From Luteimonas yindakuii (GTDB lineage: Bacteria; Pseudomonadota; Gammaproteobacteria; Xanthomonadales; Xanthomonadaceae): a DNA stretch of 64,000 bases. The notes beneath the pieces are model-generated. The model saw only the letters and a program-made list of their open reading frames with translations. It had not been told where the DNA came from and made no database searches. The position numbers and the translations under genes were made by a program. Location: NCBI RefSeq assembly GCF_004803715.2, contig NZ_CP039383.2, positions 2,108,001 through 2,172,000 on the forward strand, read 5' to 3'. Within the stretch, counting starts at the first letter, position 1. Every line of letters starts with the position of its first letter. Below are positions 1-8,393 of the stretch, piece by piece.

Positions 1-546
1 CGAGGTGCTGCAGCAGGCGCACAGGATGCACTCGTACAGGCCGTCGAGCTTGGCGCGGTCTTCCTTGGACTGCAGGCGCTCGCGGTCCGGCGGTGGCGCG
101 CTCTGCGTGCGCAGCCATGGCTTGATCGACGCGTACTGGGCGTAGAAGTGCGTGAGGTCGGGCACGAGGTCCTTGACCACCGGCATATGCGGCAGCGGAT
201 ACACCGGCACCTCGCCCTTGCCCTTGCCGCAGTCGTCGATGGCCTTGGTGCAGGCCAGCGTGTTGGTGCCGTCGATGTTCATCGCGCACGAGCCGCAGAT
301 ACCTTCGCGGCAAGAGCGACGGAAGGTGAGCGTCGGGTCGACTTCGTTCTTGATCTTGATCAGCGCGTCGAGAACCATCGGGCCGCACCTGTCGAGGTCG
401 ACCTCGTAGGTGTCGACGCTCGGGTTGCGCCCGTCGTCCGGGTTCCAGCGGTAGACCTTGAAGGTCCGCACGCGCGTGGCGCCGGCCGCCGGGAAGTGGC
501 GACCCTGCTGGATCTTCGAGTTCTGCGGAAGGGAGAATGCGGCCAC
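1..546 (-). CDS. sdhB: Succinate dehydrogenase iron-sulfur subunit (partial, C-terminus outside window)
   Basis: Iron-sulfur subunit of complex II / TCA-cycle succinate:quinone oxidoreductase; it passes electrons from SdhA FAD to the membrane quinone site. The 182 codons present show the N-terminal 2Fe-2S ferredoxin domain (CREGICGSC near residues 66-74, then the later Cys) and the start of the C-terminal domain (ECILCACC), where the 4Fe-4S ligands begin. The start is a GTG two bases after the stop of the 75-aa membrane protein gene, giving the usual N-terminus ([10 protein letters not shown]). The window edge removes the 3' end. It is the last visible gene of the sdh operon. Identification is certain; the start codon is inferred from family alignment. 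Confidence 0.95.
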   Translation of the reverse strand, partial: MAAFSLPQNSKIQQGRHFPAAGATRVRTFKVYRWNPDDGRNPSVDTYEVDLDRCGPMVLDALIKIKNEVDPTLTFRRSCREGICGSCAMNIDGTNTLACTKAIDDCGKGKGEVPVYPLPHMPVVKDLVPDLTHFYAQYASIKPWLRTQSAPPPDRERLQSKEDRAKLDGLYECILCACCSTS

Positions 547-548
547 GG

Positions 549-776
549 TCAAATCTCGGTATTGGCGGGCGCCTTCGGCGCCAGCTGTGGGACTCGGACG
601 GTACGGAGCGGCAGGTAGACGACCAGCGCGCCCAGAGGGGTCGCGAAGATCGTCAACAGCACCCAGAACAGGACTTGGGCGAGGTGGGCGTTGCGCGCGT
701 AGAGCATCCGCAACACCAGCGCGCCGGCGATGACGCCGAGCGTCCAGAGCATCATGAACTGATCGCTGATGACCAT
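549..776 (-). CDS. Small two-helix membrane protein inserted between sdhA and sdhB
   Basis: A 75-residue protein with two predicted transmembrane helices (about residues 8-26 and 33-54) and a Pro/Ala-rich cytoplasmic or periplasmic tail. It starts at ATG with a GAGGAG ribosome-binding site upstream, lies 30 bp after sdhA and ends 2 bp before the sdhB GTG, so it must be co-transcribed and probably translationally coupled with both. I do not recognise a functional family. The position inside the sdh operon, in the same orientation and with tight spacing, suggests a role in complex II assembly or stability, but that is inference from context only. Confidence 0.8.
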   Translation of the reverse strand: MVISDQFMMLWTLGVIAGALVLRMLYARNAHLAQVLFWVLLTIFATPLGALVVYLPLRTVRVPQLAPKAPANTEI

Positions 777-806
777 ACCGGACCCGCTCCTCGTTCGGCC
801 ACCCGG

Positions 807-2597
807 TCAGTAGACGCGGGCGACGGGTGGGACGACCTGGACCTCGTCGTCGAGCGTGTACATGTGCACCGGGCGGTAGTCGATGCTGGTGTTGCCGGCC
901 TCGTCCACCCAGCACAGCGTGTGCTTCTGCCACTCGGTGTCGTTGCGGTCGGGGAAGTCCTCGCGGGCATGCGCGCCGCGCGACTCCTTGCGGTTCTCCG
1001 CCGAGACGATCGTCGCCAGCGCCTGGCCGAGCAGGTTCTGCAGCTCGAAGGTCTCGATCAGGTCGGAGTTCCACACCAGCGAACGGTCGCTGACCTTGAC
1101 GTCGGCGAACGAGGCATGGATCTCGCGGATCTTCTGCACGCCTTCGGCCAGCGTCTCGCCGGTGCGGAACACCGCGGCATCGATCTGCATGGTGCGCTGC
1201 ATGCGGTCGCGGATCTCCGCGGTCGGCGTGGTGCCGGTGGCGTGGCGCAGGGCGTCGAGGTTGGCCAGCGAACGGTCGCAGGCATCGTCGGCCAGACGCT
1301 TGTGCGGGGCGCCGCTCTTGATAGTCTCGGCGCAGCGGTTGGCCACCGCGCGGCCGAACACGACCAGGTCGAGCAGCGAGTTGGAGCCCAGGCGGTTGGC
1401 ACCGTGCACCGACACGCAGGCGGCCTCGCCGATCGCGTACAGCCCCTGCACCACCGCATCCGGGTTGCCGTCCTTGAGCTGGACGACTTCGCCGCGGTAG
1501 TTGGTCGGGATGCCGCCCATGTTGTAGTGGACGGTGGGGATGACCGGGATCGGCTGCCGGGTCACGTCGACGCCCGCGAAGATCCGCGCGCTCTCGGCGA
1601 TGCCGGGCAGCTTCTCGTGGATGTCGTTGGGATCGAGGTGGGTCAGGTCGAGATGGATGTGGTCCTTGTCGGCACCCACGCCGCGGCCTTCGCGGATCTC
1701 GATGGTCATCGAGCGGCTGACGACGTCGCGCGAGGCGAGGTCCTTGGCGTTGGGCGCATAGCGCTCCATGAAGCGCTCGCCCTGCGCGTTGCGCAGGATG
1801 CCGCCTTCGCCGCGCACGCCCTCGGTGATCAGGCAGCCCGCGCCGTAGATGCCGGTCGGATGGAACTGCACGAACTCCATGTCCTGCAGGCCCAGGCCCG
1901 CGCGCAGCGCCATGCCGCCGCCATCACCGGTGCAGGTGTGCGCGGAGGTCGCCGAGAAGTACGCGCGGCCGTAGCCGCCGGTCGCCAGCACCACGCCGTG
2001 GGCGCGGAACAGGTGCAGCGTGCCCTCGGCCATGTCGAGCGCGAGCACGCCGCGGCAGGCGCCGTCCTCGTCCATGATCAGGTCGAGCGCGAAGTACTCG
2101 ATGAAGAAGCGCGCGTCATGCTTGAGCGACTGCTGGTACAGCGTGTGCAGCATGGCGTGGCCGGTGCGGTCGGCCGCAGCGCAGGTGCGCTGCGCGGTGC
2201 CCTTGCCGTAGTGCGTGGTCATGCCGCCGAACGGGCGCTGGTAGATCTTGCCTTCCTCGGTGCGCGAGAACGGCACGCCCTGGTGCTCGAGCTCGATGAT
2301 CGCGGGGATGGCCTCGCGGCACATGTACTGGATGGCGTCCTGGTCGCCCAGCCAGTCCGAGCCCTTGATGGTGTCGTAGAAGTGGAAGCGCCAGTCGTCC
2401 TCGCCCATGTTGCCCAGCGCGGCGGAGATACCACCCTGCGCCGCCACGGTGTGCGAGCGCGTCGGGAACACCTTGGTCAGGCAGGCGGTCTGCAGCCCCT
2501 TGGCGGCGAGGCCGAAGGTGGCGCGCAGGCCGGCGCCGCCGGCGCCGACGACGACCATGTCGTACTTGTGTTCGGTGATCTTGTAGGTCGAGGTCAT
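807..2597 (-). CDS. sdhA: Succinate dehydrogenase flavoprotein subunit
   Basis: Oxidises succinate to fumarate in the TCA cycle and feeds electrons to SdhB. The 596 residues match the family length. The FAD dinucleotide-binding motif GAGGAG lies at residues 18-23, and the histidine for covalent 8-alpha-N3 flavin attachment is in [10 protein letters not shown] (His49). The substrate and capping domain carries [14 protein letters not shown] in the usual place. ATG start at 2597. It is separated from sdhD by 160 bp holding two hairpin repeats and is followed 30 bp later by the small membrane gene and sdhB. Flavinylation would need SdhE (outside the window) and perhaps the SdhAF4-like protein encoded at the head of the operon. 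Confidence 0.98.
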   Translation of the reverse strand: MTSTYKITEHKYDMVVVGAGGAGLRATFGLAAKGLQTACLTKVFPTRSHTVAAQGGISAALGNMGEDDWRFHFYDTIKGSDWLGDQDAIQYMCREAIPAIIELEHQGVPFSRTEEGKIYQRPFGGMTTHYGKGTAQRTCAAADRTGHAMLHTLYQQSLKHDARFFIEYFALDLIMDEDGACRGVLALDMAEGTLHLFRAHGVVLATGGYGRAYFSATSAHTCTGDGGGMALRAGLGLQDMEFVQFHPTGIYGAGCLITEGVRGEGGILRNAQGERFMERYAPNAKDLASRDVVSRSMTIEIREGRGVGADKDHIHLDLTHLDPNDIHEKLPGIAESARIFAGVDVTRQPIPVIPTVHYNMGGIPTNYRGEVVQLKDGNPDAVVQGLYAIGEAACVSVHGANRLGSNSLLDLVVFGRAVANRCAETIKSGAPHKRLADDACDRSLANLDALRHATGTTPTAEIRDRMQRTMQIDAAVFRTGETLAEGVQKIREIHASFADVKVSDRSLVWNSDLIETFELQNLLGQALATIVSAENRKESRGAHAREDFPDRNDTEWQKHTLCWVDEAGNTSIDYRPVHMYTLDDEVQVVPPVARVY

Positions 2598-2657
2598 GCT
2601 GGGTCTCTGGTTGCGCGGGGCACCGCGTCAAGCGCCTGGCCCCTGCCCTCACCCCAT

Positions 2658-2683
2658 CCCCTCTCCCGCTCGCGGGAGAGGGG
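2658..2683. repeat. Perfect palindromic hairpin of the CCCTCTCCCG/CGGGAGAGGG type between sdhD and sdhA
   Basis: An 11-bp perfect stem (CCCCTCTCCCG and its complement) around a 4-base loop. A related unit with one stem substitution lies at 5385-5408. Such intergenic palindromes are common in Xanthomonadaceae genomes. Within the sdh transcript this hairpin could protect the sdhCD message or act as a partial terminator; this is inference. Confidence 0.7.
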
Positions 2684-2700
2684 CGATGGTGCCGGCGGGA

Positions 2701-2753
2701 ATCGCATCCGGTCGTGCGCTGCGGATTACCGCTGCGCGGGCTCCGGATGCGAT
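2701..2753. repeat. Second inverted repeat between sdhD and sdhA
   Basis: An 11-bp perfect inverted repeat (ATCGCATCCGG at 2701-2711 and its complement at 2743-2753) encloses a second, inner pairing (GCGCTGCGG with GCTGCGC). It begins 5 bp after the sdhD stop. Together with the hairpin at 2658 it fills the only long gap inside the sdh operon, so it may set the relative amounts of membrane-anchor and catalytic-subunit mRNA. There is no T-run, so a classic terminator is unlikely. Confidence 0.6.
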
Positions 2754-2757
2754 CGAT

Positions 2758-3177
2758 TCATACGAGCGCGATGCGGGCGATCGCGTACAGCGAGGCCAGC
2801 GCGCCGAGCGTGCAGACCACGATCGCGAGGAACTGCAGCGCGATCTCGAGCGAACGCGTGTGGATGTAATCCTCGATGATCGTCTGCAGGCCCATCCGGG
2901 TGTGCCAGAACATGGCCACCGCGAACAGCGTCAGCAGGATGGCGTTCCACGGCCGCGCGATGGTCTCGCGCACGCTGTCGAGGTCGGCGCCGATCATCGA
3001 CACCAGCAGGCCGACCAGCCATGGCACCAGCAAGGCCAGCACCACCGCGGTCACCCGGATCCACCAGAAATGCGAGGTGCCCGATTTGCCCGACCCGAGG
3101 CCGCGTGCGCGTGCCAGCGGCGTGCGGAGGTCGCGGCGCACCGGTGCGCCGTTCGCATTCGCCTTGACGTCGTTCAT
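2758..3177 (-). CDS. sdhD: Succinate dehydrogenase membrane anchor subunit
   Basis: Small integral membrane subunit that, with SdhC, holds the quinone site and heme b of complex II. The protein has 139 residues with three predicted transmembrane helices (about residues 38-60, 70-90 and 108-130) and the conserved histidines around HTRMGLQTIIEDYIHT. The ATG chosen at 3177 overlaps the sdhC stop in an ATGA arrangement, which fits translational coupling; an alternative start 12 bases upstream would overlap further. N-terminal residues are basic and hydrophilic, as usual for xanthomonad SdhD. Confidence 0.92.
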   Translation of the reverse strand: MNDVKANANGAPVRRDLRTPLARARGLGSGKSGTSHFWWIRVTAVVLALLVPWLVGLLVSMIGADLDSVRETIARPWNAILLTLFAVAMFWHTRMGLQTIIEDYIHTRSLEIALQFLAIVVCTLGALASLYAIARIALV

Positions 3178-3569
3178 GCACCACCCCACAGCACGACGAA
3201 CCAGATCGCTGCCGTCAGCACCACGGTCAGCACGACCACGGCGTAGCCGGAACGGTAGACCTCGGGAAGTTCAAAGCCCCAGCCTGCGTCCCACAGCAGA
3301 TGGCGGATGCCGGCAAGCAGGTGGTAGACCATGCCCAGCGAGAACAGGAACAGCGCGACCATCCCGACCGGCGAGGCCAGGCACGCCGCCGCGCGCTCGT
3401 AGGCGTCACCGCCCTGCGCCACGGCCAGCAGCCACCACGCGAACACGAACGCGCCCACGGTGATGCCGATACCGGCGATGCGGAACAGGATGGACAGCAG
3501 CGACGTCAGCTGGAACCGGTACGTCTGTCCAAGCATGAAGGGTGACAAAGGGCGTTCGCGATTCGCCAT
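3174..3569 (-). CDS. sdhC: Succinate dehydrogenase cytochrome b556 subunit
   Basis: 131-residue cytochrome b subunit of complex II. It starts with the family signature M-A-N-R-E-R-P-L-S-P, has three transmembrane helices, and carries the heme-ligand region SLGMVYHLLAGIRHLLWD. ATG at 3569 has a GAGGAG site about 10 bases upstream and is preferred over a TTG three codons earlier. It lies 43 bp downstream of the SdhAF4-like gene and overlaps sdhD by 4 bp. Confidence 0.95.
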   Translation of the reverse strand: MANRERPLSPFMLGQTYRFQLTSLLSILFRIAGIGITVGAFVFAWWLLAVAQGGDAYERAAACLASPVGMVALFLFSLGMVYHLLAGIRHLLWDAGWGFELPEVYRSGYAVVVLTVVLTAAIWFVVLWGGA

Positions 3570-3612
3570 CGCTGGCAATCTCCTCGCTGGCGGCGGTGCC
3601 GCGTGGCTGGAA

Positions 3613-3768
3613 TCAGAAGTCGATACAGCGGCCGTTCTTTTCCCAGTCGCCGTATCGGGTGGGTTCGGGCCCGTCGCGTCCGCCGATTTCCACCGGCCTG
3701 GGCGTCGGTTCCGTGGCGGGCGTGGCCGCCGGATCCGGATCCGGGGTCGGGACGCTTTCGCCTATCAT
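3613..3768 (-). CDS. DUF1674 / SdhAF4-like succinate dehydrogenase assembly factor (51 aa)
   Basis: A very small gene at the head of the sdhC operon. Its C-terminus shows the DUF1674/SDHAF4 signature: RPVEIGG, then GPEPTRYGDWE and a terminal GRCIDF. In mitochondria the SDHAF4 family binds flavinated SdhA and helps its assembly with SdhB; members in bacteria are usually annotated as DUF1674. The N-terminal half is Pro/Ala/Thr-rich and probably disordered. ATG at 3768 gives 51 residues; another ATG at 3810 (overlapping the ygfZ start) is possible. No good ribosome-binding site is visible, so the exact start is uncertain. The family call rests on the C-terminal motif and the operon position. Confidence 0.85.
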   Translation of the reverse strand: MIGESVPTPDPDPAATPATEPTPRPVEIGGRDGPEPTRYGDWEKNGRCIDF

Positions 3769-3808
3769 GGCCGGGTTATTCACCGCACGGATTCTAGTTC
3801 CCACGCCC

Positions 3809-4666
3809 ATGCACGACAAGTCGGACGCCCTCCCTGGCGATTTCTTCGCCATCCCGGACATCCACGTGATCCGCATGCACGGACGCGACGCGATCGCGTT
3901 CGCGCAGGCGCAATTCATGAACGACGTGGCGGGCCTGGCGACGGGCCAGTGGCAGTGGAACGGCTGGCTGACGCCCAAGGGTCGCGTGGTCGCGCTGTTC
4001 GCCCTGGTGCGCGTGGACGACGGGACCCTGCGCCTGCTGCTGCTCGATGCCGATCCCACGGGATTCATCGCGGGCCTGCAGCGCTTCGTGTTCCGCAGCA
4101 AGGTCACGCTGACGCCCGAAACGGATGTGACCGTCGCCGGGGCGTTCGCAACACCCGCTACCGCCCGCGGCGCGTTGGCCGCGGTGGATGCGGAAGGCGC
4201 GACCGAACTCGATCTCGGCGGCACGGCCGATCCCCGCACCCTGCGCGTGGGCGGTGGCCCGGCCACCATCGACCCCGTCGCCCATGGCCGCTGGCGCGCA
4301 CTGGACCTCGCCCACGGGCTGCCGCGGCTCGAGCCGTCCCAGCTGGAACAGTGGACGCCGCAACAGCTCTCACTCGACCGCCTGCGCGCCTTCAGCGTCA
4401 GGAAGGGCTGTTACCCGGGCCAGGAGATCGTCGCGCGCACGCATTTCCTCGGCCAGGTGAAGCGCGGCCTCGCCCGGCTGCATACCGGTGCCACGGTGGT
4501 CTCCGGGGGCGACGAGGTGACCGCTACAAGCGGCGGCGGTCGCATCGTCTGCAGCCAGGGCGCGGAGGCGCTGGCAGTGCTGCCGCTGGACCCGGCGCCG
4601 GCCGGATTGCAGGTGGGCGGCGCGACCGCCGAGGTCCTGCCGCTGCTGGACGGCCTGGCGCGCTGA
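3809..4666 (+). CDS. ygfZ: Folate-binding protein YgfZ (iron-sulfur cluster maintenance)
   Basis: Tetrahydrofolate-dependent protein of the GcvT-like COG0354 family, needed for activity or repair of certain Fe-S enzymes. The 285-residue protein has the diagnostic motif K-G-C-Y-P-G-Q-E near residue 205, with the conserved cysteine, after the GcvT-like barrel (MHGRDAIAFAQAQFMNDV near the start). It is divergent from the sdh operon with only 40 bp between the two start codons, so the promoters must overlap the opposite coding region. The pairing with an Fe-S enzyme operon is functionally sensible. Confidence 0.92.
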   Translation: MHDKSDALPGDFFAIPDIHVIRMHGRDAIAFAQAQFMNDVAGLATGQWQWNGWLTPKGRVVALFALVRVDDGTLRLLLLDADPTGFIAGLQRFVFRSKVTLTPETDVTVAGAFATPATARGALAAVDAEGATELDLGGTADPRTLRVGGGPATIDPVAHGRWRALDLAHGLPRLEPSQLEQWTPQQLSLDRLRAFSVRKGCYPGQEIVARTHFLGQVKRGLARLHTGATVVSGGDEVTATSGGGRIVCSQGAEALAVLPLDPAPAGLQVGGATAEVLPLLDGLAR

Positions 4667-4817
4667 CCCCCCGCGCTTGATCCGGCGGGGCGGCGCGGCC
4701 CATATTCGCGCACGGTCATCGTTGTGGCGCCCGGACCGCAGGGGCATCGGGCAGGACGCCATAGCGGTTTCACGCAGTCGATGTATAGACACCGCATCCA
4801 ACGGAAGGGGAACCACC

Positions 4818-5312
4818 ATGCGCTTCGCACCGACCGCCGCCGCCGCGGCGCTTTCCACGCTGTTGCTCGCCGCCTGCGCCAGCCAGGCACCCGCACCCGA
4901 ACCGGCGCCGGAACCCGTTCCGCACCTGCCATCCACGTTCCTCGAGCGCCTCTCGGCCGACGGGCTGTTCGCCTTCGGCCGCGCCAGCATCGATGACTTC
5001 AGCGCGGATGGCCGCGCCGCGCTCGATGACCTCGCAGTCCGGCTGGCGAGTCGTCCGCTCGAGATCGTCCACGTGATCGGCCACAGCGATCGCATCGGCA
5101 ACGACCGCGCGAACGTGCGCCTGTCGGAGCAGCGCGCGAACGCGGTGCGCGAGTACCTGGTCGAACACGGCGTCCCGGCCGACCGCATCACCGCCGTGGG
5201 CCGTGGCAGCGTCGAACCGGTGGCCGAATGCGAAGGCGAACGCGGTGATGCGCTGCGCGACTGCCTGGCACCGAACCGCCGCGTGGAAGTGCGGGTGCAG
5301 TTCGCGGATTGA
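4818..5312 (+). CDS. OmpA-family peptidoglycan-binding lipoprotein
   Basis: 164-residue envelope protein. Residues 1-20 form a lipoprotein signal peptide ending in the lipobox LLAAC. A Pro/Ala/Glu linker follows, then an OmpA-like domain (about residues 50-163) with the peptidoglycan-binding pattern around VIGHSDRIGNDRANVRLSEQ-RA and the closing NRRVEVRV. The two cysteines in CEGERGDALRDC may form a disulfide typical of the C-terminal domain. The start ATG follows an AGGGGAACC sequence. It is monocistronic, 151 bp after ygfZ, and is followed by a hairpin repeat. It resembles Pal-like lipoproteins; a specific Pal identity is not supported because no tol genes are nearby. Confidence 0.85.
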   Translation: MRFAPTAAAAALSTLLLAACASQAPAPEPAPEPVPHLPSTFLERLSADGLFAFGRASIDDFSADGRAALDDLAVRLASRPLEIVHVIGHSDRIGNDRANVRLSEQRANAVREYLVEHGVPADRITAVGRGSVEPVAECEGERGDALRDCLAPNRRVEVRVQFAD

Positions 5313-5384
5313 GTCTGACGAACCCTCTCCCGTGTGGAGAGAGTTCGCCGCCACGCAGGCGCCCTCATCCCGCTCTGCAGGCCA

Positions 5385-5408
5385 CCTTCTCCCGCACGCG
5401 GGAGAAGG
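5385..5408. repeat. Palindromic CCTTCTCCCG/CGGGAGAAGG hairpin
   Basis: A 10-bp perfect stem with CACG loop, the same repeat family as 2658-2683, lying between the OmpA-like lipoprotein (+) and the fused E1 gene (-), which converge here. A degenerate half-copy (CCCTCTCCCGTG) lies about 50 bp upstream at 5326-5337. It may double as a bidirectional transcription end. Confidence 0.6.
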
Positions 5409-5434
5409 GTCTGGAAGCGCCCGAGCGGGGGCTG

Positions 5435-7711
5435 CTACTGCGCTGCCAGCTCCGCTGCAGCGGCGACGATATCGTCGTCCGACGGAATCACCAGGAACGC
5501 CGCGCCCGCCAGCGGTGTGAACGTATCCGCGCCGACCACGCGCCGCAGCGGCTTGTGGCCCAGCCCTGCTTCGGCGATCGCGGTGATGATCCCCTCGCCT
5601 ACCCCGGCGCTGCGACGGCCCTCGTCGACCACCAGGATCCGTGCGCACTCGCCGGCATGACGGGCGATCGCCGCTTCGTTCAAGGGCAGCAGCCAGCGCA
5701 GGTCGACCACGCGCACCTTCCAGCCGTGCGCGGCTTCGATCGCGCGCGCGGCGCGCAGGCTCATCGGCACGCCGTTGCCGAAAGTGAAGACAACGAGATC
5801 GGCCGCATCGGCGTCGTACACGCGCTCCTCGCCCAGCGGCATCGCCTCGTCCGGTGACGGGTACGTCGTCAGCCAGCCGCCATCGCCCGGCTCGTGCAGG
5901 TCCTTGGCCATGTACAGCGCGATAGGTTCCAGCAGCGCGCAGACGCGGCCGTCCACCTTGGCCAGCGCCATCAACGTGCGCAGCATCGTCGCGGCATCGT
6001 CGCCGCGGCTCGGACAGCCGATGACGAGGCCGGGGATGTCGCGCAGCGCGGTGATCGAGTTGTCGTTGTGGAAATGCCCACCGAACCCGCGCTGGTAACC
6101 GAGCGAGGCGATGCGCATCACCATCGGGTTGCGGTACTGGCCGTTGGAGAAGAACTGCAGGCTCGCCGCTTCGCCACGGATCTGGTCGCAGGCGTTGTGG
6201 AAGTACGCCAGGTACTGGATCTCCGGCAGCGGCAGCAGGCCCATGTTGGCGTAGCCCTGGGCCATGCCGAGGATCGTGGTTTCGTCGAGCAGCGTGTTGA
6301 ACACGCGGCGCGCGCCGAACGCCTTCTGCAGGCCCTTGGTGACGGTGTAGACGCCGCCCTTCTGCGCCACGTCCTCGCCGAACAGCAGTGCTTCCGGGTA
6401 CTTGGCGAACAGGTCGTGCAGCGCGGCGTTGATCTGGATCGCCAGATGCTTGGGGCCGGCATTCTCCGGCAGCTTGGTCTCGCCACCGAACGCCTGCAGG
6501 CGGCGCTCGGCGTGGTCGACACGCGCGGCCTCGGCCTGCACGGCATCGGGGGTATACGGCGCCAGCGGGGCGACCACGTCCTCCAGCGTCGACAGGCGCG
6601 GGCGGCCGTCGGCGTCCTCGGCAGCGGCGAAGCAGCGCTCGCGCGTGGCCTCGTACAGCGCGAGCACGTCGTCCTTCGTCATCAACCCGGATTCAAGCGC
6701 GATAGCCGCCGAGCGCAGCAGCGGGTCGGTCGCCTCGACCGCGCAGAGCTCTTCGATGGAGCGCCACTCGATCTCGAAATCAGTACCGGCGTGGCCCATG
6801 ATCCGCGTCGTGCGCAGGTGCAGGAAGGTCGGCCGGCGGGTGCGCCGGCAGTGCTCGACCGCGCGCTGCACGTCGCCGTAGCCCGCGGCGAGGTCGAGAC
6901 CGTCGGCGGCGAAGTAGTCGAGGTCGGTGCGGTTGGCGAAGTTGCGCGCGATCCAGCCATCAGGCGTCTTCACCGAAATGCCGATGCCGTTGTCCTCGCA
7001 GACGAACAGCACCGGTGCCGGCAGCTTCTGGTAGGCCGTCCACGCCGCGGCGTTGAACGCGGTCTGCGCGGTGGCATGGTTGCTGGACGCGTCGCCGAAC
7101 GAGCACACCACGATGCTGTCGTCGGGCACCGGCAGCGCGTGGCCGATGCGGCGGCCATGCTCGATCGCGATCGCGGTACCGAGCGCCTTGGGCAGGTGCG
7201 AGGCGATCGTGGAGGTCTGCGGCAGCACCCACAACGGCTTGCTGCCCCACACCTTGTGGCGCCCGCCCGAGGCCGGGTCGTCCTGGCTGGCGGCGAACGA
7301 CAGCGCCGAATCCATCACCGGATCCATGCCGGGCAGCTTGCGGAAGCGCTCCGCCATGAAGCCGCCGCTGCGGTAGTGCAGGAACGCCGGATCGGTATGG
7401 CGCGTCAGCCGCGCGACCATCGCGTTGCCCTCATGGCCGCTGGAACCGATGGTGTAGAAGACCTTGTTCTGCACGCGCAGCACGCGTGCCATCAGGTCGA
7501 GGTGGCGGCTGATCAGCTGCGATTCGAACAGTTCGCGGAATCCCCGCGCATCCAGCGCGCTGCCGTCGAGGACAGCTTCGTCGGCGGACGGGCGCGCATC
7601 GGCGCGGCCATTCCAGCCACGCACGAACTCCTGGAAATTGACGTCGCAGATTTCCGCGCGGTTGAGCCCCTTCATGCGGGCGGGGATCGGACTGGGTACG
7701 GCTGCGAACAT
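5435..7711 (-). CDS. Fused alpha-keto acid dehydrogenase E1 (alpha + beta in one chain)
   Basis: A 758-residue thiamine diphosphate enzyme in which both E1 halves of a branched-chain or pyruvate-type 2-oxo acid dehydrogenase are joined. Residues 1-390 are the E1-alpha part: the ThDP/Mg motif GDASSN at 206-211 and the later CEDNGIGIS. Residues about 405-758 are the E1-beta transketolase-like part (LFGEDVAQKGGV, then ETTILGMAQGYANMGL and the C-terminal transketolase domain). The start is ATG at 7711. No E2 or E3 gene is adjacent, so it either uses a distant E2 or acts alone. The substrate is not evident; branched-chain 2-oxoacids are most likely from similarity to 2-oxoisovalerate dehydrogenases. 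Confidence 0.85.
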   Translation of the reverse strand: MFAAVPSPIPARMKGLNRAEICDVNFQEFVRGWNGRADARPSADEAVLDGSALDARGFRELFESQLISRHLDLMARVLRVQNKVFYTIGSSGHEGNAMVARLTRHTDPAFLHYRSGGFMAERFRKLPGMDPVMDSALSFAASQDDPASGGRHKVWGSKPLWVLPQTSTIASHLPKALGTAIAIEHGRRIGHALPVPDDSIVVCSFGDASSNHATAQTAFNAAAWTAYQKLPAPVLFVCEDNGIGISVKTPDGWIARNFANRTDLDYFAADGLDLAAGYGDVQRAVEHCRRTRRPTFLHLRTTRIMGHAGTDFEIEWRSIEELCAVEATDPLLRSAAIALESGLMTKDDVLALYEATRERCFAAAEDADGRPRLSTLEDVVAPLAPYTPDAVQAEAARVDHAERRLQAFGGETKLPENAGPKHLAIQINAALHDLFAKYPEALLFGEDVAQKGGVYTVTKGLQKAFGARRVFNTLLDETTILGMAQGYANMGLLPLPEIQYLAYFHNACDQIRGEAASLQFFSNGQYRNPMVMRIASLGYQRGFGGHFHNDNSITALRDIPGLVIGCPSRGDDAATMLRTLMALAKVDGRVCALLEPIALYMAKDLHEPGDGGWLTTYPSPDEAMPLGEERVYDADAADLVVFTFGNGVPMSLRAARAIEAAHGWKVRVVDLRWLLPLNEAAIARHAGECARILVVDEGRRSAGVGEGIITAIAEAGLGHKPLRRVVGADTFTPLAGAAFLVIPSDDDIVAAAAELAAQ

Positions 7712-7753
7712 GTCGATGGAATGCCTGGTCGGGTGGTTGCGGATGCAGTGCGG

Positions 7754-8305
7754 TCAGCCGCGCTGCCTGCGGGTGTCCTGCCACTGCGTGCGGGTCTGGC
7801 CCCAGACCTCGCAGGGCGAATCCTGGTAGGGCGGCGGCAGCGTGGCCATGCCGAGGAAGGTCGAGCCGAGACGCGACGCGACCTTCTTCGAGGCGCTGTT
7901 CTCCGGCGCGATGCAGTGGACGAAGTCGTCCCAGCCGAGTGTGTCGAGGGCCCAGTCGATGGCCGCCGTGAGCGCTTCGGTCGCGTAGCCGCGGCCCCAC
8001 GCATCGCGGTGGAGCATGTAGCCGATCTCGTTGCCAGGCCAGCCATCGGGCTTCCACGGACCGCCCTGCCCCAGCCACTGCCCGCTGTCGCGGTCGATGA
8101 TGGAGAACATGCCGAAGCCCTGGATCATCCACGCGCCGGGCTGCTGCAGGAACTTGCGCCACGCCGCCGCACGCGGCAGATGGCCGCCGATCCAGCGCGC
8201 GGCGTCCTTGTCGCCGATCAGTTCGGCAAAGCGGTCGAAGTCCGTGGCCTGCGGCAGGCGCAGCACCAGGCGCGCGGTTTCGATACGGATATCCGGAAGC
8301 GACAT
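7754..8305 (-). CDS. GNAT-family N-acetyltransferase (RimJ/RimL-like)
   Basis: 183-residue acetyl-CoA-dependent N-acyltransferase. The N-terminal IETARLVLRLPQATD is the standard beginning of the RimJ/RimL-type GNAT fold, and the acetyl-CoA pyrophosphate loop is near HRDAWGRGYATEAL (residues 109-122). ENSASKKVASRLG follows as the usual final helix. ATG at 8305 gives the canonical N-terminus; longer upstream frames lack support. The target is unknown (protein N-terminus, amino acid or small amine). It is transcribed in the same direction as gcdH upstream (88 bp) and the E1 gene downstream (42 bp), so a loose operon is possible. Confidence 0.85.
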   Translation of the reverse strand: MSLPDIRIETARLVLRLPQATDFDRFAELIGDKDAARWIGGHLPRAAAWRKFLQQPGAWMIQGFGMFSIIDRDSGQWLGQGGPWKPDGWPGNEIGYMLHRDAWGRGYATEALTAAIDWALDTLGWDDFVHCIAPENSASKKVASRLGSTFLGMATLPPPYQDSPCEVWGQTRTQWQDTRRQRG

Positions 8306-8393
8306 GCCAGGTCCCCAGGGCTCGATTGCAACGAGGCGGAATCCCGCGACTGCAGCGGATGGCAGGCCCCGGCGGGCGCCGGGGCCCGGCACA

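Noticed and set aside
537..2879. A 780-codon plus-strand frame opposite sdhA
   Set aside because: sdhA is unequivocal on the minus strand; the opposing frame has no motifs and results from third-position G/C bias.
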